Position numbers and translations under genes: made by a program. The notes beneath the pieces are model-generated. The model was not told the DNA's origin and did not search any database. It saw only the letters and a list, made by a program, of their open reading frames with translations. Positions 1 to 12,800 of a DNA stretch of 64,000 nt are shown one piece after another (position 1 is the stretch's first letter; each line of letters begins with the position of its first letter). The DNA comes from Serinus canaria (lineage: Eukaryota > Chordata > Aves > Passeriformes > Fringillidae), in NCBI RefSeq assembly GCF_022539315.1, contig NC_066326.1, positions 5,906,601 to 5,970,600 of the forward strand. Reading direction: 5' to 3'.

Positions 1-3000
1 ATCTCTAAAGGGCCAGATTTTAAGTAACACCTAAAATATACAGGATATCCTTATGGAGAATGTTATATATATGTACATGGAAATTCATCCCTATAGAGTC
101 TACAACTAGAAACTTTTTGTGAAAAAACTTAGTCTATTGCCAGTTCTGGGCTAACACTTTATTTTTCTTAGATACTTTTTGTAATTCTTTTTATGGGTGC
201 TGAATTACTTGTGTGACACACCACGTTGCAGACAAGGGCAAAAGTTTAGCAATCTGCTGTGCAGAAGGGCTGATTTCATTGCCAGCTGCTGATTCTGGGT
301 GTGCAGCTCCTGTACCAGCCAATTAAACCACACTCATTACAGCCTTTGTGGTTTGGAAGTGAAGTGTTCCTGCCTTTAACTCGTAGTTTTACAGGATGTT
401 GGTTTAGGCTGGAGGTTTGCAAAGCTTGAAATCTTATATTTTCCTCTGCTGTGTGCTCCAGGGGTAGGGGAGGTGAAGAAGGAGAGCTCCATGGAGAGTG
501 AAGTGGGAAGGTGAGATGCTTAGAGCATTGTGAACCTGCAGGCACCTCCTAAAAGTTTCATGAAATACCTTGGGATGTGGTGTGCCAGGCTGCTGCAGAC
601 AGGAATGGTCTTGGCTGGGATAAAAAGTGTCCAGTGCTGTAGGAAGTGCTGAGCATCCCTTCCTAAGCAGGTTCCTTCAGCTCCAGATTGTTGCCTGCCA
701 CCCTCGTGGGGGAATCCTGCCATGCTTGGAGGCCAGTCTGGGAAAGCTGCTGGGCAAAGATGGGAGGAGGCAGAGATGGAAGAGGAATGTGGCCCTCTGA
801 GCTGCAACTGGTGATTGTGCTATTTTAAAGTCAAACTTAATTTTTAGCTCTCCATAAACAAATCTCTGTGCCAGCTTCTTGTGCAGCTCTGAAATCACTT
901 GTGCCTGCTGTGTCCTCCCTGGGTGCCACAGGGAGAAGAACTGACCTCTCCTTCCCCAAATGCCTCTTGGCACTCAAGAGGACCTTTGAAGAAGTGCTTT
1001 GCAGAGGAATAAACCCTTCAGCTCTTCTGAATGTTGCATGACAGCTTCTTTATCTGGGGATGAACAGATCTCATGGATTGAGTAGGATGCAGGTTACAGT
1101 GGGAGCTGGTGTCTTCACCCATGCATCCCAGGGACTGCCTTTGCCCCCAGTACTTTCATATTTGACCTAGAAATGCAGAATTTTCCTTGGAAATAGCACG
1201 TGCAGCATGGGCAGGGAAGCAGCAGGGATCCTGTCCCTCAGGAGGGTCAGTGATGTTTAATTTCCTTCTGACATTACTGCCCTGTTGATTTTAACTTGGA
1301 GACTTCAGTGAAAACCACACACACTGCTGTGAAAATTCATACTTAGTAACAAGTAAACAAGTGATCCAGCAGTCTGACTGAGTCAGGAAATTCCCTCCAG
1401 ACCTTGTGGGGAGGAGGAGCTTTGCATTTTTCTTGTCCCTCGTTTATTTTTAGTCTTGCCTCTAACATTGCTGAGAGAGCCATTACAGCCCTGCAGATTA
1501 AAGCCCCAGCATGGGGTGGAGTTGAAAGAGCCATGCTGCAAAGCAGTCAAAACCTCCAGGATTTTCCAGCAGTGTCATGCTACAGGCAATTAATTTAGTC
1601 CATTATTTGCCTGCCTGGGCACAGCTCAGTGCCACAGTTCTGTGAAAGTGTTTGATTTCCTTGTGCACCTCTTGTCACAAGTTATGTCTTCAGTGACTCT
1701 GTCCCTGTGACTTGTAAGGGATGTGATGCTAATATTTTGGGTGTAACAGCTCTCTTTTTAGGCCTCTTTCTCCCTCAAGTATGTTCTGCCCTTGCTCTGA
1801 GGGTGAGTTGTGTTTTAGAGTGGGAAGAGTTTAAGTCCTGCACAGCTCCCATCACTGATAACCTTGGTCTGCAGCTGTCAGTAATCCCTACAGGGGTTTG
1901 GGTGTTTTGGAGGAGCCAGTCTTGGCAGCAGCACCCATCTGCAAGACCAGATGATTGACCCAAGAGCTCCTGGCATTTCAAGGAGGGCCTTTTTCTGCCA
2001 TGGCTGGCTGTGTTAGTCTGAGTCCACAGTAGGGTGGTTAAGTCAAGGAGTGGTTGTTGGGTTTCCTGAGTCTTTTTTTGCTGACCGTTAGTCAAAGCCC
2101 TCAGACATGGCAGAGGATGTTATTCAGGACTGCCTAGAGCTTGAAAACTCTTAGAAAAATCAGTTTCTGTGAAGAGCTGGTGTGCAGTCTTGGTTATATT
2201 GAATCCATTTCATAGGAAACAGTTTTACCCAAAGTATGAACTAAGGTGATTTACCTCCTCCAGCAGTGGAATCTGTTGGTGGTGTGTGATGAGAGAGGTG
2301 ATGGAACAGACAAAACTTCACTGAGCAGATGGGGAAGTGTCACTGATATTCTGGCAGGACAAGGACAGAGCAGCGCTGACAGTGCAGGACCCAGAAACAG
2401 CATCCAAAGCTGGGCTTTGGGCTTTGGCTTTGGCTTTGGGCTTTGGGCTTGGCTTGGAGAGCTCTCATCACCAGCAGTCTGGCCGTCTGCTCCCCTGGGC
2501 AGAGCCCTGCCCTCTGGGAGGGCTGGAAGGGCAGGGTGACTGCTCAGCCCTCTCCAGCCCCTTGTGGATTCACCTTAAGGCACATCCTCCAACAGTGACT
2601 GGGGAGCCTGACTGTGGAATAAGGACCTGGCTGTGCTCAGGTGCAGCTCTGCTGCTGCTGCTGCCTGGGTTTGGCCAAAATGTCCCAAATCTGCTGGGCT
2701 GTGGAGAAGGAGGCTGGTCTGTCACGGGGAACCTGAAGAACGTGTTTGAAGACAAGACCAGCTGCTCTGGGCTTTTGTTGCAGACTTCTGCCAAGCATCT
2801 GCAGGCTCTGATCAGCCTCTTTATACCTGAGCAGCTTTAACAAAACCTTTTTGTTTTCAGTTGAACTGGCTGTTGGGTTTGCTTTATTTTTAAACTAAGC
2901 AAGATCTCTGGGGGCTGGTGCCAGTGGAAGTGTCTCTGTGATAACACAGGTTCTCAGTTAAAATGTGGCTGAAAAATACTTTAAAAATAAAACAATGTGC

Positions 3001-3529
3001 GCAGGGCTGGTCACAGAAACTGAGGAGATCTGTTTCTTTACTTGGGAATCTTGGATCAAAGTCTGTTGTTACATGGAAATCCAAATGACAAGTTTTCTTC
3101 AGTCTCCATTATTCACGCAGTGAATACCTCTTAGGGCTCCCCATAAATATGTCCTTTTCTAGACTTACAATGAGTAGGCAAACACTATGTGTTTATACCA
3201 AATGCTGGAGGATTTACAAGTAACTACTATGTGGTTTGAAGTAACAATATACACAATGTATTGTATATTTTTGTATTTGGCCTATGTTCAATATAAGATT
3301 AAATGCACAGGCTTTAAAAAAAAAAACAAAACCAAAGACTTTGCAATGCTGAAAGCAAAAAAGCATGAGCTATAATGAGGCTTTACAGTATATAGAATTT
3401 TTAAGGGCAATTTTAAATTTCCTTAATATATTTTCCATGTAGAAGCCTGTATTTTGCACTTCAAGTCAGGTTCTGATGGTTGCACTTAGCAGCAAACAGC
3501 TGGGGATTCTAGTGCCTTAACCACACAGC
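1..3529. other. Unique non-coding stretch, no gene seen
   Basis: Apart from a short GGCTTT-rich tract near 2.4 kb, I see no repeat family, RNA gene or convincing exon here. The open frames (up to 167 codons at 2337-2840 plus) are rich in Leu, Gly, Pro and Ser, overlap frames on the other strand, and begin at arbitrary ATGs. The long frame is partly produced by the GGCTTT tract, which encodes an alternating Leu-Ala/Gly run. There is no nearby promoter or recognisable domain. Confidence 0.6.
2411..2456. repeat. Degenerate GGCTTT/GGGCTTT short tandem repeat
   Basis: About seven imperfect units alternate between 6-bp GGCTTT and 7-bp GGGCTTT. The mixed unit length points to slippage with drift. 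The tract keeps several frames open at once and so inflates the open reading frames that cross it. Confidence 0.7.
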
Positions 3530-3625
3530 AGCTGCTAATTAAAAATATATAATTCTACCCTGATTAGCTTATAATGATTATAATCCCCTTAAATTTGATT
3601 ATTACCACAGCGTGGTAACCTCAGC
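3530..3625. promoter_or_regulatory. Candidate regulatory element: homeodomain-core cluster with inverted repeat
   Basis: In under 100 bases there are several TAAT/ATTA cores (CTAATTAAAA, GATTAG, TAATGATTATAAT, GATTATTA) followed at once by a perfect inverted repeat with a central CpG. This density of homeodomain-type cores is typical of vertebrate developmental enhancers. Function is inferred; conservation cannot be tested here. AT-rich background drift is the alternative. Confidence 0.25.
3602..3618. repeat. Perfect 7-bp inverted repeat, 3-nt spacer
   Basis: TTACCAC (3602-3608), spacer AGC, then GTGGTAA (3612-3618) form a perfect dyad. Each arm reads as a RUNX-like half site (ACCAC/GTGGT). 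A dimeric protein site is more plausible than an RNA hairpin, but neither is shown. Confidence 0.55.
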
Positions 3626-3905
3626 CACCCCCTGTTTCATTGTGGGGCCTGTGAGTAACAAAACTAGTAATTTAGAGCTGATATCTGGCTCCTGAAGGAT
3701 TTCATCCCAGAGAGCAGCACAGGGGAATAAAGGCACCCTGTTCCTGTGTGGCTTTGGACATGCCAGTTTGGAGTTTGGATTTTTTTATTCATCTGCAACA
3801 GGCAAGCAGTGCACTTAGTTCTTGGCAGGAGTGAATTTTCCTCAGTGCTACTTTGGCTCTGATAAATTTATTCCATTTATTCTTGTTTTCTGATCTGAAT
3901 TTTCT

Positions 3906-3973
3906 CTTTCCTTCTTTCCTTCTTTCCTTCTTTCCTTCTTTCCTTCTTTCCTTCTTTCCTTCTTTCCTTCTTT
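3906..3973. repeat. Microsatellite (CTTTCCTT)n, polypyrimidine
   Basis: About 8.5 essentially perfect copies of an 8-bp unit (CTTT alternating with CCTT) run for 68 bp. All pyrimidines lie on the plus strand, so the mirror-like tract could adopt triplex (H-DNA) structure. The perfect copies suggest it is young and length-polymorphic. Confidence 0.95.
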
Positions 3974-6843
3974 AAACCACCTGGTCAACTTTGCAAAACA
4001 AAAAAGCTTTACAAAACATAAGAGTCATGCTTTCAGCCCTAGGTTTGCTCTGCTTTCATCTTGAGCCCATCTGCTTATTCTTTGCCAGTTTTTTCTCAAA
4101 ATATTTTGTAACTCTTGATAGCAGGGAATGGCCTCCTTCTTTCCTCTGCAGCACCTGGGTGACACTGTAGGGCAGAGCAGTAATAAATAACTGCTGCTGG
4201 AGAGCAGCTTGGAAACCCTGAGTTCTGGGCAGTTTTTTCCCCTCTTGCTGCAGTCCCAAGACATGAAAAGAGGCTGTGTCAGAAGCCTGTCAGAGAGATG
4301 CCCTAATCTGAAAGTGTCAGAGTCACTTAGAGTTCACCTCTGACTTCAGTGTCTGGTATTAATGGAAGAGCTGAAAGGCCAGTTTTAATATATACAGGAG
4401 ATAACAGAACCTGTCATTAAAACAAAGAAATAACATCTCCCAGAGCACACAGAAGGGGCTGCATCAGTGTGTTCATTAGGAAAGGGCTTGGGCAGGGGAA
4501 GGCTGGTGCTTGTCCCAAAGGTTTGAACTGCTGAGCTGTGCTGGCCAGTGTGAGCTGAGTATCCCCCAAGTTTCTCTCTGTTGGTGGGACAGCCAGATGG
4601 GTCTTACAATTAATTATTAATTATTCTATATCTTGAATAACAGAGCCTGGATGTCTTACTGTGTAGCTGTTGTACTTCAGATATCAGGGCAAGCCTAGGT
4701 GCCTCATACAAGAGACAGAGTTCTATTTTTTTTCCTTACATTATTCTGATTATTCCCCTTAGCTTTTTTACTTGCTTGGTTGGTTGGTTGTGGTGTTTTG
4801 GATTTCTATAAATTTATCTATTGAGATTGACACAAGCATTTTAGTGCATTAAAAAAAAAAAAACAACATAATTTCTGTAAGATTTTGCTGCCCACATGTT
4901 CCCTTCCAGTTTCATTCCACCACATATGGGCATTTGCATACAAATAAAAGGAAACCTCTTCTGAGTGTGTGGATAATTGATAGCTATTCCTTAGGTAAAG
5001 TCAGCTAATATAATGCTTGTTAATTTTAAAGCTCTCCTGTGGTTGGCAAGGAACTGAAGGAATCGACCAGGCTCTGAGAGATGCAGTTTCTTGCAGCTCT
5101 GAAGGATGATCTGTCTGAGAGTCACAAGTCCACAGTCAACTTGTTCTTGGGTAAAACAGAAAATTTCAGTGATTTCTGACTTTGCTTTCCACTCTGCCTG
5201 AGATGTGAGATGTCTGTGCAGAAACAGAGCCACAGAGATTTATGGTTCTCCTGGTGAAGAGGCGACGTGCACTGCCGTGACATCTTGTATCTCAGAAGTT
5301 AATCACAGCTTTTCTCTGTGTTGCTGGGTTACATTGCTTTGAGAAAAAACAGAAACTGCTATGAACAGTATGAATAGCTGAAACCACAAGTCCCACTGAG
5401 ATTACAGCCAGCTCCTCCTAAAGGAAACGGATTCAACCACCAACATAGTTTTTCATTAGATGATTTTTTTTCTGAGCGAACAAAATACCCCTATTGTGGC
5501 ATAATTGTTTGGTTTTTGGAGATGTAGGCAGAGTTGCAACTACATGACTGGTTGAAATAATAATTCAGCTAGATGAGGGGGGAGGGCAGAGAGACATTTG
5601 GCTTTTTATTACATTTTGTAGCATGTTGCAGACTAATGCAGAAGGTTTTAATTTTCTTGGTTTCTGTGCGCTTTGGCTCTGCAAAGGGGGGAAGGAGGAA
5701 AGTCTGTCTTGCATTTCAGGACAAATCTAAATCTGATGGACAAAAGTTTTTGCTATCTGATTGAAACCTTTTGTTGCTGAGACTGAGTGACTCTACCAGG
5801 CTGGCATGGCTGAAGGGATTTCTGTCTTGGATTCAATGTTTTGAACTGGTAAAATGTATTTATTTGTGGTTAATGGAGAAGTTAGTACTTTCATTGTAGC
5901 AATATGATAATGGCTAAAGATCAAGCTGAATTTTAAGTGAGGAAAATGAAGTATAGAAAAACCATGGAATCAGGGTTTGGACCCACAGATGTAATTTAAT
6001 ATAAGCAATTTTTGATTTCTTGTACCTTGACCTTTCATACCAGAAACATCCAGAGTTGTACCCAGTTCTTCAAGATGTGCAAAATGATGGTGATTTGATA
6101 AACCTAATTAAATAGAAGATGGTGAAGTTTGCCATATTAATGCTTGTCATCTGAATTTTCTTCTATGTCTCAGCTGAAGGCCCAGAAATTGCTTTGGTCC
6201 ATTCTTTTCCTGCCCTTGTATTGACAAAGTACATCACGCATCAACAAAAGATGCTGCTGTTTCACCCAGATGGGCTCATCAAAAAGCAACATTTATTTAG
6301 GGGTTTAGGAGGTGCAGACAGTTAGGAATTTAAAAATATGATCAAAGAATGGGAGATCTTGGATCTGTGGTTGTTAGTGTGAAGAAAAGACAACAGTTTC
6401 CAAAAAGCGTTTGAATATCTACCCACTGGAAGCTTGATGATTTAAACAGCATCACATTGGGATATCTCCATCAGTTTTCATTTTACAAATCACTGTGGTG
6501 TCCCTGTACTGTCTAGGCTAAATGTAGCAACCATACTTGAGGAAATTTTTAAACACAGGGCTGGCCAGCCTCTAATTCTTTGTAGACTTTTCTCATGGGA
6601 ATTGTCTGGCTGGTTACACCATGACCACCAAACATCAGACAGTGCAAGGAACTTCTTCCCCTTGCCCCACTTTATTTCCATCTCTCTTCCCAAAGGCAGT
6701 CCCTTGGAGTGGTGGCTGTGGTTTGCTTGTTTTTTTCTCTAGGAATTTTGTGAGGAAACTCTTGGACTTACTCATAAAGGCCTTTCTAGCATCTGATCTT
6801 TGCTAGAAAGTTTTCCAGAGAAGGCTGTGCTGTGTTTGTTCAG
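3974..6843. other. Unique non-coding stretch, no gene seen
   Basis: The sequence is AT-leaning, with an A13 run near 4851-4863 and a TAATTATTAATTATT palindromic AT block near 4610-4625. The open frames are under 80 codons and lack recognisable domains. No transposon or RNA gene was found. Confidence 0.55.
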
Positions 6844-6859
6844 AATTCCCTTGGGAATT
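6844..6859. promoter_or_regulatory. EBF/COE-type palindromic binding site
   Basis: AATTCCCTTGGGAATT is a perfect palindrome apart from its 2-nt centre, and contains the canonical EBF (Olf-1/COE) dimer motif ATTCCCNNGGGAAT with no mismatch. EBF factors act in B-cell, neuronal and adipocyte programmes. The motif match is seen directly; occupancy is inferred. A 14-bp perfect match with fixed spacing is rare by chance in 64 kb, but genome-wide many such matches are unbound. Confidence 0.5.
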
Positions 6860-8505
6860 AATATCAAGTAAGGGAGTAAAATTATTTTGTTAATCTTCTT
6901 CAAAAGCTGCTGAGCACTTCATGAGTCTTTCCATGGCCATTGCTGGATGGCTGAACACTGTTGGGCTTGAAAGCTGCACTGTGAGCCTGCCCATGTTTAG
7001 GCTCTCCTTTTAGGCAGGCTCTCATCAGAGCTCTGGAAAGCTGGTGGCATGCAGTAGGCACACTGGAAAGTAAATAATGTCTTTTCATAACTCTGGATTT
7101 AAATACTGTCATTTATTTGGTCTTTAATGTTTTATTAACCATCTAAACCAGTTTAGATTGCAGCTAGAGATTCAGCAGCAAAACCAGATAAACCAGTCTG
7201 TTTTGCTCCCCTGAGCATTTGTTGATAGGAAGATACTCCAAGCACTCCTGTGTGCTCTTGCAGAGAACTGGGCTGGAGAGGAGCAAGCCCAGAGCCCTGG
7301 CAAGCCAGTGCAGAAGGTGAAACTCCAAATGAGGTGGAAAACATCCAGAAAGACATGTACTTCAAAAGGAGTTTTTCTAATGAAAATAATCTATCATGAG
7401 GAAATGAGAATGTTTGAGGCTCATTCAGCAAGTTGGGAATACAGCTTAAGAAACTGATACAAGAAAACTCTGTGTGAATTGCAGAGGAAATTAATACAGA
7501 CAGTTGATTAAAAATAGCTCAGAACTTGGAATTATAAACTTCATATAAAGGACAAATTAAATGTTGTTTCCATAAACAAAGACAAACCTGTGAAAGACAA
7601 CTCAGAATGGAAAATAGATAGCAAGTTACTAATTTAAAAGCAAAAAACCAAACCCTCAAACCTATTAAAAGCAAAGAAGAAAAGGGAAATTGCTTTTAGA
7701 CCATATGAGATGGCTTGTGACTGTTGGTGCAGTGTCCTGTGGCCACATGAGACTTTGGAAATTGAGTGTGCTGTGCTGCTGCTCACTGCTGTCATCTGGA
7801 GCATGGGGATGTGCATGACCCCAGGTGATCTGAGAGCAGCTGCCATCCCTGAGCCTCTGACTCCTGCATGGCATCGTTTCCTGGAGGGGGGTTGGGGTGA
7901 CAATTCAGGGCTACAAAGAGACCCAAATGTTCAGTTTGATGGAAAAGTACCTACACAGCCAGTTCAGAGGCTGCCTGGCCCTTGGGTGTGGATCCACTGG
8001 GTGCAGGGATGCCCAAAGTGAGGAGCAGCCCTTCTGGAGCACAGTCCAGCTGTGCTGCACACAGGGACAGTTTAATTTCTGCCCTTCCCCTGCAGTGTCA
8101 GCAGTTCAGAGGCAGGCACTGAGGAGGAATCTGAGCAAGGCTGTAAAACTCTGCTTCCAAGGGCCTCTGGAGAAGCTCAGCCCTCCCCAGTGTTGCCTGG
8201 AGTGGGAAAGCTGTGCTGTGACATGAGGCTGGGCAAGTGGGCAAGTTTGTCTCAAGGCCAGAGCCAGAGAGCAGGGATAGCTCCCATCCCTGCACCTGCA
8301 GCAGAACAGTGAGGGGCTTTATCCCAGCTCCCTGCAGCTGTGCAAAATGGAGAACAATGCCCCTAAGGCTGCTTGGGGCCTGGAGGCTTCTGGGCTGTGT
8401 CAGGGCTTGGAAGCACCTCTGATTTATTTGATTTAACTTGCATAATTGTGTGAGAGTGCTTGTGTGGGGTGTATTAACCATTGCAAAGCAAACAAAGTTG
8501 GTTTA

Positions 8506-8764
8506 GAATCACAGAATCATTAACGTTGGAAAAATCCTCCAAGATGATCAAGGCCAACCTTTAAACAAACACCACCATGGCCACCAAGTCTGTCATGAAA
8601 TGCCACATCTTCTCCTTTTTTAACACTTTCAGGGATGGTGACTCCACAATTTCCCTGGGGAGCCTGTTCCAGTGCTCAACCACCCTTTCAGTGAAGAAAT
8701 TTTTTCTGATATATAACCTGGACTAACCCCTGGCATACCTTGAGGCCATTTCCCCTTGTCCTAA
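8506..8764 (-). mobile_element. CR1 LINE 3'-end fragment (5'-truncated)
   Basis: Read on the plus strand, the element opens with the inverted CR1 tail (ATCACAGAATCATTAACGTTGG) and continues through well-known CR1 3'-end words: GGATGGTGACTCCAC, GCCTGTTCCAGTGCT, TTTCAGTGAAGAAATTTTTTC and TTGAGGCCATTTCCCCTTGTCC. The element therefore lies on the minus strand, with its 3' end at 8506. It is about 260 bp, a severe 5' truncation typical of avian CR1. It has scattered substitutions and a few small indels, so it is old and inactive, with only the end of the reverse-transcriptase region and the 3' UTR represented. CR1 does not leave a poly-A tail and none is seen. Confidence 0.93.
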
Positions 8765-9706
8765 AGGGGAAGTGTTTTATCATCTCTTGCAGCTTTTAAC
8801 AGAGGGGATGTGCATAACATCATTTTATTTCTATGGTTTTTGAGGCAGAAGATTTTTAACCTGCTGTGCTTCGAGGGGCAAACTAATCCCCATATCTGCA
8901 GCAAGATCCCCCTTCTGTGCAAGGAGCCTGCTGGGCACAGCAGCAGCAGAATGTGGGGTGGGCAATCATCAATGGCCCTGGGCCACCAGAGCCAGGGCAG
9001 AGCAGAGGATCAAGAATTAACCTAGAAAAAGCCTGGGGTTTGCAGCAGTGAAGTGCATTTCCCTGTGTGTCAGGGTGGTCTGGGTGTGAGATCCTCACAT
9101 CCCCAGCTCCCAGCACTCCCATCAACATGTAGCCTCAGGGAGTGGCAGGGCAGGGCAATTTGCATTGATAAGGAAATGTCAGCCCGAGCCATATGGAAAT
9201 GGATCATTGTTTTTATGCACACACAGACACACAGAGATGCTGTATGAAATCTCTATCCTGCTCCTCAGGAGCCAGCTTTATGAGGAAGTGTTTGTCAAAG
9301 TGAAGGTAGCTGTGATGCAAGTCCCCAAAGCAATAAAAGAAGGTTCAACGTGCACAGCTGCTCCAAATGTAATAAATTGTGTCTCAGGGCTGCAGGTGTG
9401 TAGCAGTATCTGGGGTTTGGTTTTGGTCTTTTTTGTTTCATCTGGTTTCCTCACTAGATCTTTAAAATGAATGTGTGTTCTTGTCAATGTGCAATGCTTT
9501 TTGTAAGTACATGCTCTAGAGGGAAGATGAAGGTGTCTTACAGAGCCGAGGTTTGTCCTTTCATCTTGCAGAGGCAATTTAAAAAATCTGGAGGGCTGCT
9601 CCAAGGACAGCACCAATCACCTGGGGAAAACTGGGTTATCACATGGGAGTGGGCAACTCATCATCTGCGTTCCTGCTAAATCTGGGGGAGAAGAGAGGTT
9701 ACCTAC

Positions 9707-9751
9707 CTGTAAATGGCAGCAGGCTTTGGTTTGGAGAAGGCTAATTGCCAT
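9707..9751 (-). other. Exon-like 45-nt segment (speculative)
   Basis: On the minus strand a pyrimidine-rich stretch ending TATCTTCCAG (plus positions 9752 upward) leads into 45 nt that begin with ATG and end CAG, followed by the strong donor GTAGGTAACC (9706 downward). The 45 nt are an exact 15-codon open frame (Met-Ala-Ile-Ser-Leu-Leu-Gln...). Both splice signals are good, but pseudo-exons of this quality are frequent and no partner exon or family is recognised. Confidence 0.18.
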
Positions 9752-9756
9752 CTGGA

Positions 9757-9816
9757 AGATAGGATAAATATAGATGTAGATAGATATATATAGATATATA
9801 TGGATATATATATATA
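9757..9816. repeat. Degenerate (TAGA/TA)n microsatellite
   Basis: An imperfect GATA/TAGA tract grades into pure TATATA. It begins just outside the exon-like segment on its acceptor side. The interruptions suggest an old locus. Confidence 0.85.
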
Positions 9817-12800
9817 ATTTTTTCTATTGAAATCTCTGTAGTCTTCCTAATTTTTCTAGTATGTAAGCACAGCTGAACCTTAGGCAAAATGCTTGTTGGC
9901 CTGGGGGCAGTCTGGTATCTCAGCTCCTGGTTGATCAGAGGAGCTGCAAAATCCTTCCTGGACGAGGACATTTGGGAGTCTTACCCCAGAAATACATAGT
10001 GCTGATTTTCTGAAGTCAAAACATCACGACAAAGTTTTGCCAAAGTTTTTCCTAGTGCCTTTGCCAAAATTCAGTAGTGAAGAAAAACACTAAACCAGGC
10101 TATTCCCAAATCCATAAGTGATGATCTTCCAGCAGAACTTCCATTTGCAGCAGTCTTCAAAGATATTTTTTGTATCCCATCAGCACACATGGTCCTGGCC
10201 CACAGCAAGTGTTAACATGGTCAGTCCCTCCCCAGCTCAGCAACTGTTTGTTATATTTGAAATTTGGACTTCTTGTCAATTAGAAATTCTGCTACACAAC
10301 TTTTCACTAGGTCTGCATTTTTTTCTTTTCTTTGCCATCCTTCTTGCCCTGCTGCATTTTCTTTGTTGCCAGACTGGATTCTCACAAGGTGGTGTTCATC
10401 CCTCTCACCCAAGGACTGTATTGGGTTAGGTTGGGCACCTGCCAGCATTGGAGGTAGCTGGGTTAGTCCCAAGCAATCCATTGCAATTTGCATACTGATG
10501 AAGGTGGGGCACTGTCTCTCATTTAATGTTGAGAAGTGAAATAATTATTTTCCCACCCAGTGACCCGACATGGCTTTATAATTAATTTTTGTAATTGGTG
10601 GAACACATGCTTTCTAATGATAGCAGGCAGTTGCCTGCCAGGACACAGTGATGTATTTACTACCAGATTGCTGCCTTTGACTAAATCAACAGTTCTGCTC
10701 TTTGAGCACTGGATGATCCATGGCTCTGTGTCAGAGCAGTATTTAATTGACTTTCAGGGTTTACTCAGAAGTTGTTGGCTGGCCTTGTAAACACCACTTC
10801 TCTGAAACATCATTTGTAGTAGCTGGCAAGCTCGGTATAAATTTCGTGTGAAATTTTTTTTTTTTTATGTTTGCAGGTGTTTCTTTGCCTCCCTCCCAGG
10901 AGACAGTCATGTTCTTGTAGTGTTTGTGAAGCAGGGTTGTTTCTTGCTGTGGGGCACTGTTATGTGCAGGAGGGGCTGTTGATGGAGTGAAGTGTGTGTA
11001 TGTGTATATTTGTATTTTACATCTCCATCTCTGCCAAGCAGAGATGCTTCTGGTGCCAAGAGCTGCTGAGGGGTCACCAGTAGCTCCTCAGGGCAATGTT
11101 TATCTCAGCTCTGGGCATAAAACAGCAGAGCAGAGTGTGGTCATCCTTGAGATGGGCATGAGAAATTAGCAGTGATTTGTTGGATAAAGATTGCTTATCC
11201 AACAGTTCAAATCTGATAGGGATGAAAAGTTGATTTTCTGCTTTGTTGGGAGCTTCTGTTCAAAACTGTTCTTATTTCTAGTATTCATTATCTTTCCCAA
11301 CAGGGAAACCACTTTGTGTTTAGCAAAAGGGTGAGGCAGAATCACCTTTGATGAAAATGTTGGTTCAAAGCCATTTCATTACAAATCAGTGCAAGTTCCA
11401 GCAGCACTTCAACATTTTGCTTGCAAATGTCAACAGACAGCCTGAGTGATGTGCACAAACCCCTGGAATCAAGCTGCAGAAGTGCTTAAATAAGAAAATA
11501 TTACCATGCAGGGGAGGACCTTGTGTGGTGGAAGTAAATGAGGATGATAAAGCTGCAGGGTCTCCTGGTCAGATGGCATTTTACAATGTGAAAAACCACT
11601 TTTTGGGAACTGGGCCCATGTGTACTAGGCCACAGGTCTGTGGTGGCTAGAGATGTCCCTTTCCAGGCCACCAGGTCCAAGGGAAGACGAAGGGAGTGTG
11701 TCCTGGGGTGACAGTTTGTCCCCATCAATGGGTCGGGCCAGTCTGTGGGGTGGGGATTGGTGCAGGTTGAATTTAGGGGATGTTTTTTGTTTTATTATTG
11801 TCCCAGTGAGCTGATGGGGTTTCCATCATCTTGTGTGGTCTGGTTTTGTGCCCAAGCAGCCCTGTCTAAATTCTGAGGGGTATTTGAGCATTCTGCACAG
11901 ACAGCAAGGGACAACAGTTCCTGACCTAGGTTGTGGTGGAGGGAGGCTCCAGTCAAAGAGCTTGGTTTGTATTTTTGCATCTCCCAGATGATGTGGCTGA
12001 AAACACCTTCCTGCTGTGTCCACACTGAGGTCTCTCTCCCATGGATGAACCTGAGAGAGCCTTGGGAAAGGCCCTACAGACATGACTGTGAGAGCTGTAA
12101 TTAATGCCCTGCTCTGAGCAGTCCTGAGTCATTCCCTGTTCTCTCCTGCTCCCAGCAGGGAAGGGAAGAGAGGGCATTGCCCCCAGGCCATGGGTTTGGG
12201 GCTTGCCCTGAGAAAGAAGGGTTTATGTGCTTCCCTAGAGGTGTGATCCCCTCTCATGCTGTCCCTTGCTGCCCTGGCCAGAGCTGGTGCTGCTGTCCCT
12301 GTTTGCTGAGCTGCTTTCCCTGCCTGCTCTGCACCCTGCCTTTGTGTGTGCACAGTGACATATCACAGACAGCTACAGGAATGGGTCACACAGAGCCAGG
12401 ATTGCTGCCTCCACCCCCCAGAGACAGTTTTGGTTTCAATGCACACCAGACTGCCACCAAAGGGAAGGGGAACAGGGCTGAGAGCTTAACTTCTGGCCAA
12501 AGATGCACTCTCACCATGAGGACTTGTACTGGCTGCAGAGGCTGACTGTGGGAAAAATTGCTGCTATTTCAGATTTCAAGGTGTGAGGAAATTCTTACTT
12601 TACCTAGTGCTAATTTGTAAATTGTAACCACATGAATGTGGCTGTTGCAATTCAGGAATGGCATATACAGCACTCTTGATGGATGCTGTGCATTTCATTT
12701 CAACCACATAACCTGCCTTGGGCTGGTTTTTAACATATCCCTTTGGAGCTGAATTTTTTTTTATGGAGGTCTCTTTAATTTTGGGTGGCCTGCATGGATT

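Noticed and set aside
2649..2664. CTG triplet runs (also near 37437-37452 and 50127-50141) as expandable triplet repeats
   Set aside because: Each has only about five copies, ordinary for this GC-leaning DNA.
8506..8764. CR1 fragment as an active retrotransposon
   Set aside because: It is about 260 bp with no intact open frame or 5' end, and carries many substitutions.
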